9,084 nt of DNA, taken from positions 5,335 through 14,418 of the forward strand of contig WTHY01000024.1 of NCBI GenBank assembly GCA_011522945.1, read 5' to 3'. Below the pieces are notes generated by a model. The model searched no databases. It was not told where the DNA came from and saw nothing but the letters and a program-made list of their open reading frames with translations. This stretch comes from Alphaproteobacteria bacterium (lineage in GTDB: Bacteria > Pseudomonadota > Alphaproteobacteria > Puniceispirillales > Puniceispirillaceae). Positions 7,346-9,084 of the stretch are shown in pieces. Made by a program: the position numbers and the translations under genes. The number at the start of each line of letters is the position of its first letter. The stretch's first letter is position 1.

Positions 7346-7573
7346 ATGGAAGCAGAAGCTGCAAAACTGATTGGCGCTGGTATCGCTGTCCTTCCCCTGC
7401 TGGGCGTGGGTCTGGGTATTGGCAACATCTTCTCATCACTAATTAACTCAATCGCACGCAACCCAGCAGCTCGTGGTGAAGTGTTCGGTATCGGCATTCT
7501 GGGCTTCGCCCTGACTGAAGCTATCGCGCTGTTCGCACTTGTTGTTGCACTGCTGCTACTCTTCGTATTCTAA
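7346..7573 (+). CDS. atpE: ATP synthase Fo subunit c (proteolipid)
   Basis: This 75-residue hairpin protein forms the rotating c ring. Helix 1 (about 8-33) carries the glycine motif GVGLGIGN at 20-27. The polar loop ARNPAA at 37-42 contacts F1 gamma/epsilon. Helix 2 (about 46-75) carries the proton-binding carboxylate E58 in GFALTEAIALF. The residue after the Glu is Ala and the Na+ ligands of Na+-type rings (a Ser after the Glu, a Gln in helix 1) are absent, so H+ coupling is expected. AAGGA at 7331-7335 lies 10 nt before the ATG. The hairpin before the gene and its own well-placed ribosome binding site fit the need for many c copies per complex. Confidence 0.98.
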   Translation: MEAEAAKLIGAGIAVLPLLGVGLGIGNIFSSLINSIARNPAARGEVFGIGILGFALTEAIALFALVVALLLLFVF

Positions 7574-7607
7574 TTTCCGAATTAGTTACGAATTTTGAAA
7601 ATGGTGT

Positions 7608-7662
7608 CTGACCAGCCAGTCATGTCTGTTTGGTCAGCTCTCCAACTCTTATTTAAGAGCTG
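7608..7662 (+). promoter_or_regulatory. Overlapping inverted repeats in the atpF' leader
   Basis: CTGACCA (7608-7614) is the exact complement of TGGTCAG (7631-7637). CAGCTCT (7635-7641) is the exact complement of AGAGCTG (7656-7662). The two stems share bases 7635-7637 and cannot both form fully. A third, local option pairs CTCTT (7646-7650) with AAGAG (7655-7659). That AAGAG is also the most likely ribosome binding site for the ATG at 7670. No U-tract follows, so control of translation or RNA processing is more likely than termination. If translation really begins at 7595 or 7601, these bases are coding and the pairing may be incidental. Confidence 0.4.
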
Positions 7663-7669
7663 TAAGTTC

Positions 7670-8284
7670 ATGTATTCTGTAAAATACCAGTCTTTCGTTA
7701 AGTCAGCTGTAATCGCAGCAGTCTCATTTGCACCATCTGTTGTTTTGGCAGCTGGTGGCAAAGAGAGTAAAGGCGGTTTACCTCAGCTTGATCTAACAAC
7801 ATGGCCAACCCAGATTTTCTGGTTGATTGTTACCTTCGCTATTGCCTATGTCTTGATGTCTCGTCTAGTGACGCCAAAAATCGGTTCGGTCCTGGAAAAT
7901 CGAGCATCCAAGATTGCATCTGACCTTGAGTCAGCGAAAGCAGCAGATGCTGAAGCTAAGGCTACTTTTGATAGCTATGAGAAAGCGCTCTCAGATGCTC
8001 GCAATGAGGCTGCGGCGCAAGCTGCTGCTGCCATGGCTGAAGCCAAGGCCAATGCTCAGGCTTCTGAAGAGGCCCTAGCCAAAAAACTTGGTACAAAAAT
8101 CAAGAAGGCCGAAGCAAAGCTAGCCGATATGCGGTCCGAAGCTATGGAAAATCTTGAGGATATTGCTGCTGATGCAGCCTCTCAAGCTGTACAGCAACTT
8201 GCTGGCATCAAAGCTACAAAAGCTGTTCTCGGCAAACATATCAAAAACGCGGCTAAGACCGTTGCACCGCAGGAGGCAAACTAA
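7670..8284 (+). CDS. atpF': ATP synthase Fo subunit b' (AtpF', AtpG-type)
   Basis: From the ATG at 7670 this is a 204-residue stator subunit that pairs with AtpF to hold F1 against rotation. Residues 9-28 are a hydrophobic signal-peptide-like segment after a Lys, ending VVLAAGG with a plausible cleavage site. Then comes GGLPQLDLTTWPTQIFW (35-51 or so), the b' hallmark, a transmembrane helix at about 47-67, and a long Ala/Lys/Glu coiled coil to the end. Longer in-frame starts exist (TTG 7595, ATG 7601, ATG 7622), adding up to 25 residues. I prefer 7670 because it gives a clean signal-like N-terminus and has AAGAG 10 nt upstream, but the choice is uncertain. An in-frame TAG at 7583-7585 sets the outer limit. 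The stop overlaps the atpF start by one base (TAATG). Confidence 0.88.
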   Translation: MYSVKYQSFVKSAVIAAVSFAPSVVLAAGGKESKGGLPQLDLTTWPTQIFWLIVTFAIAYVLMSRLVTPKIGSVLENRASKIASDLESAKAADAEAKATFDSYEKALSDARNEAAAQAAAAMAEAKANAQASEEALAKKLGTKIKKAEAKLADMRSEAMENLEDIAADAASQAVQQLAGIKATKAVLGKHIKNAAKTVAPQEAN

Positions 8285-8763
8285 TGTCTTTCGATGAAAA
8301 TGCATGGGTAGCGATTGGCTTTGTTCTTTTTTTCGCGTTGGTATGGCGCCGCGCCGGTTCGGCAATCGGTGGTATGCTTGATGCACGCTCAAAGGCAATC
8401 AGCGATGAACTTGCTCAGGCGAAAGCGCTTCGTGAAGAGGCAGCTGCACAGCTAGAAACATTCAAGGCACAACAGGCGCAAGCTGCCAAAGATGCGAAAA
8501 CAATGTTGGCAAATGCAGAAGCTGCAGCTGAGCGTATTCGTGAAGATGCTGCTGCAAAGGCTGAGGATAACATCAAGCGCCGTGAAGCACAGGCTGCTGC
8601 TAAAATCGAAGCGGCAGAAGCTGCTGTAGTGTCTGAGCTACGCGCGAAAGCTGCAACGATAGCAACAATGGCTGCACGTGAGATAATCACTGAAAAGCTG
8701 GATGCAGATGCGAGCATGGCACTTGTGGAAGCCTCCATAGACCAGATGTCTCAGCAATCATAG
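8284..8763 (+). CDS. atpF: ATP synthase Fo subunit b
   Basis: This 159-residue stator subunit has one N-terminal transmembrane helix (about 7-21, AWVAIGFVLFFALVW) followed by a short polar link. A continuous Ala/Glu/Lys/Gln-rich coiled coil reaches the C-terminus (about 30-155), where b subunits contact delta. Length matches E. coli b (156). AGGAGG at 8271-8276 is the strongest Shine-Dalgarno in the operon, 7 nt before the ATG, and the start overlaps the b' stop. Presence of both b and b' indicates a heterodimeric stator as in photosynthetic bacteria, chloroplasts and alphaproteobacteria. It is the last gene before a strong terminator, so the F1 genes must be elsewhere. Confidence 0.95.
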   Translation: MSFDENAWVAIGFVLFFALVWRRAGSAIGGMLDARSKAISDELAQAKALREEAAAQLETFKAQQAQAAKDAKTMLANAEAAAERIREDAAAKAEDNIKRREAQAAAKIEAAEAAVVSELRAKAATIATMAAREIITEKLDADASMALVEASIDQMSQQS

Positions 8764-8786
8764 TCAGGGTCTAAACCTCAACTGAT

Positions 8787-8811
8787 AAAGCCGGTTTTAC
8801 CGGCTTTTTTT
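8787..8811 (+). terminator. Rho-independent terminator of the Fo operon
   Basis: AAAGCCGG (8787-8794) and CCGGCTTT (8800-8807) form a perfect 8-bp stem around a TTTTA loop, and the T-run extends to 8811. It begins 24 bp after the atpF stop and closes the operon. Confidence 0.93.
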
Positions 8812-9084
8812 GTGCCTGACTGCAAACCGGGCTAAGTCTATCTGTTGAGACTAGGCCTGTTCACCAAAAAGACATTATCCTCAAAATCCTTATAAACTTC
8901 TGATATTTTGTGGCTGGCATGTCGATGTTGCTAAAATATTTGTCACTTTCCTATTTCGGGATATGACAATCTATGTCAAAGTCATCTACATCTATTGCGT
9001 GTAATGATTAGTTATTTTACGGCTTTTCATTGAATAGATTCGTGATTGTGTTGTCTTTGTTTAGTAGGAGAAATTACAAATAAT
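8812..9084. other. Non-coding right flank with operator-like repeats
   Basis: No ORF of note lies here. GGGCTAAGTCT (8829-8839) and AGACTAGGCCT (8848-8858) form an imperfect hairpin without a T-run. TTGTGG (8908-8913), 18 bp, TAAAAT (8932-8937) is a low-grade promoter candidate. TGACA (8964-8968) and TGTCA (8974-8978) form an inverted repeat with a 5-bp spacer just downstream, with another TGTCA at 8941-8945. The stretch is AT-rich and looks like the control region of a plus-strand gene to the right. Confidence 0.45.
9066..9084 (+). promoter_or_regulatory. Ribosome binding site of a gene at the right edge
   Basis: AGGAG at 9066-9070 is followed by an A-rich stretch that ends in AT at the last two bases. 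If the next base is G, an ATG begins at 9083, 12 nt after the AGGAG. A start slightly further right is also possible. Nothing can be said about the product. Confidence 0.4.

Noticed and set aside
7346..7573. Na+-type c subunit
   Set aside because: The residue after E58 is Ala and the Na+ ligand Gln/Ser pattern is missing.
7646..7662. Hairpin before atpF' as an intrinsic terminator
   Set aside because: No U-tract follows it, and the downstream genes belong to the same complex and need to be transcribed.
8415..8738. 107-codon minus-strand open frame inside atpF
   Set aside because: Low-complexity Ala/Ser product; a mirror of the atpF coiled coil.

Overview
The window looks like an ordinary, well-kept stretch of an alphaproteobacterial chromosome. 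The evidence is the gene set and its details: a mutY / DUF721 / dsbA / smc cluster, a separate Fo operon with both b and b' subunits, an ATP synthase a subunit with the His/Glu arrangement of alphaproteobacteria and mitochondria, and an SMC protein with the reduced hinge of that class. Base composition is balanced by eye and codon use looks even across the genes. A free-living marine alphaproteobacterium (for example SAR116-like) would fit, but that placement is inference, not something the sequence proves.

Layout. Bases 1-46 hold a degenerate 13-bp tandem repeat that runs into the 3' end of mutY. mutY (35-1129, minus) encodes the adenine glycosylase acting at 8-oxoG:A mispairs. It diverges across 84 bp from a plus-strand DUF721/DciA-like gene (1214-1705). 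After a 138-bp AT-rich gap come a DsbA-like exported thiol oxidoreductase (1844-2497) and, 26 bp later, the chromosome condensin smc (2524-5940). A 211-bp gap holds a weak terminator candidate and a good promoter (TTGACA, 17 bp, TAGGTT). It leads into the Fo operon: atpI (6152-6532), atpB (6533-7276), atpE (7346-7573), atpF' (preferred start 7670, end 8284) and atpF (8284-8763). The operon closes with a strong intrinsic terminator at 8787-8811. The last 273 bases have no recognisable gene, but contain operator-like inverted repeats and end in a Shine-Dalgarno-like AGGAG that probably serves a gene starting at or just beyond the right edge.

How the genes work together. atpB, atpE, atpF' and atpF supply the complete membrane sector of the H+-translocating ATP synthase (a, the c ring and the b/b' stator), and atpI is its assembly factor. 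F1 genes are absent, as expected where Fo and F1 are separate operons. The left half is a housekeeping set for DNA repair, a possible replicative-helicase partner, envelope disulfide chemistry and chromosome segregation.

I found no mobile element, CRISPR array, tRNA, rRNA or defence system, and nothing that supports a new multi-gene system. The points most worth a second look are small RNA-level and protein-end features: mutually exclusive hairpins in the atpE-atpF' gap that could mask the atpF' ribosome binding site, the signal-peptide-like N-terminus of b', a stem-loop before atpE, and the tandem repeat at the mutY end.
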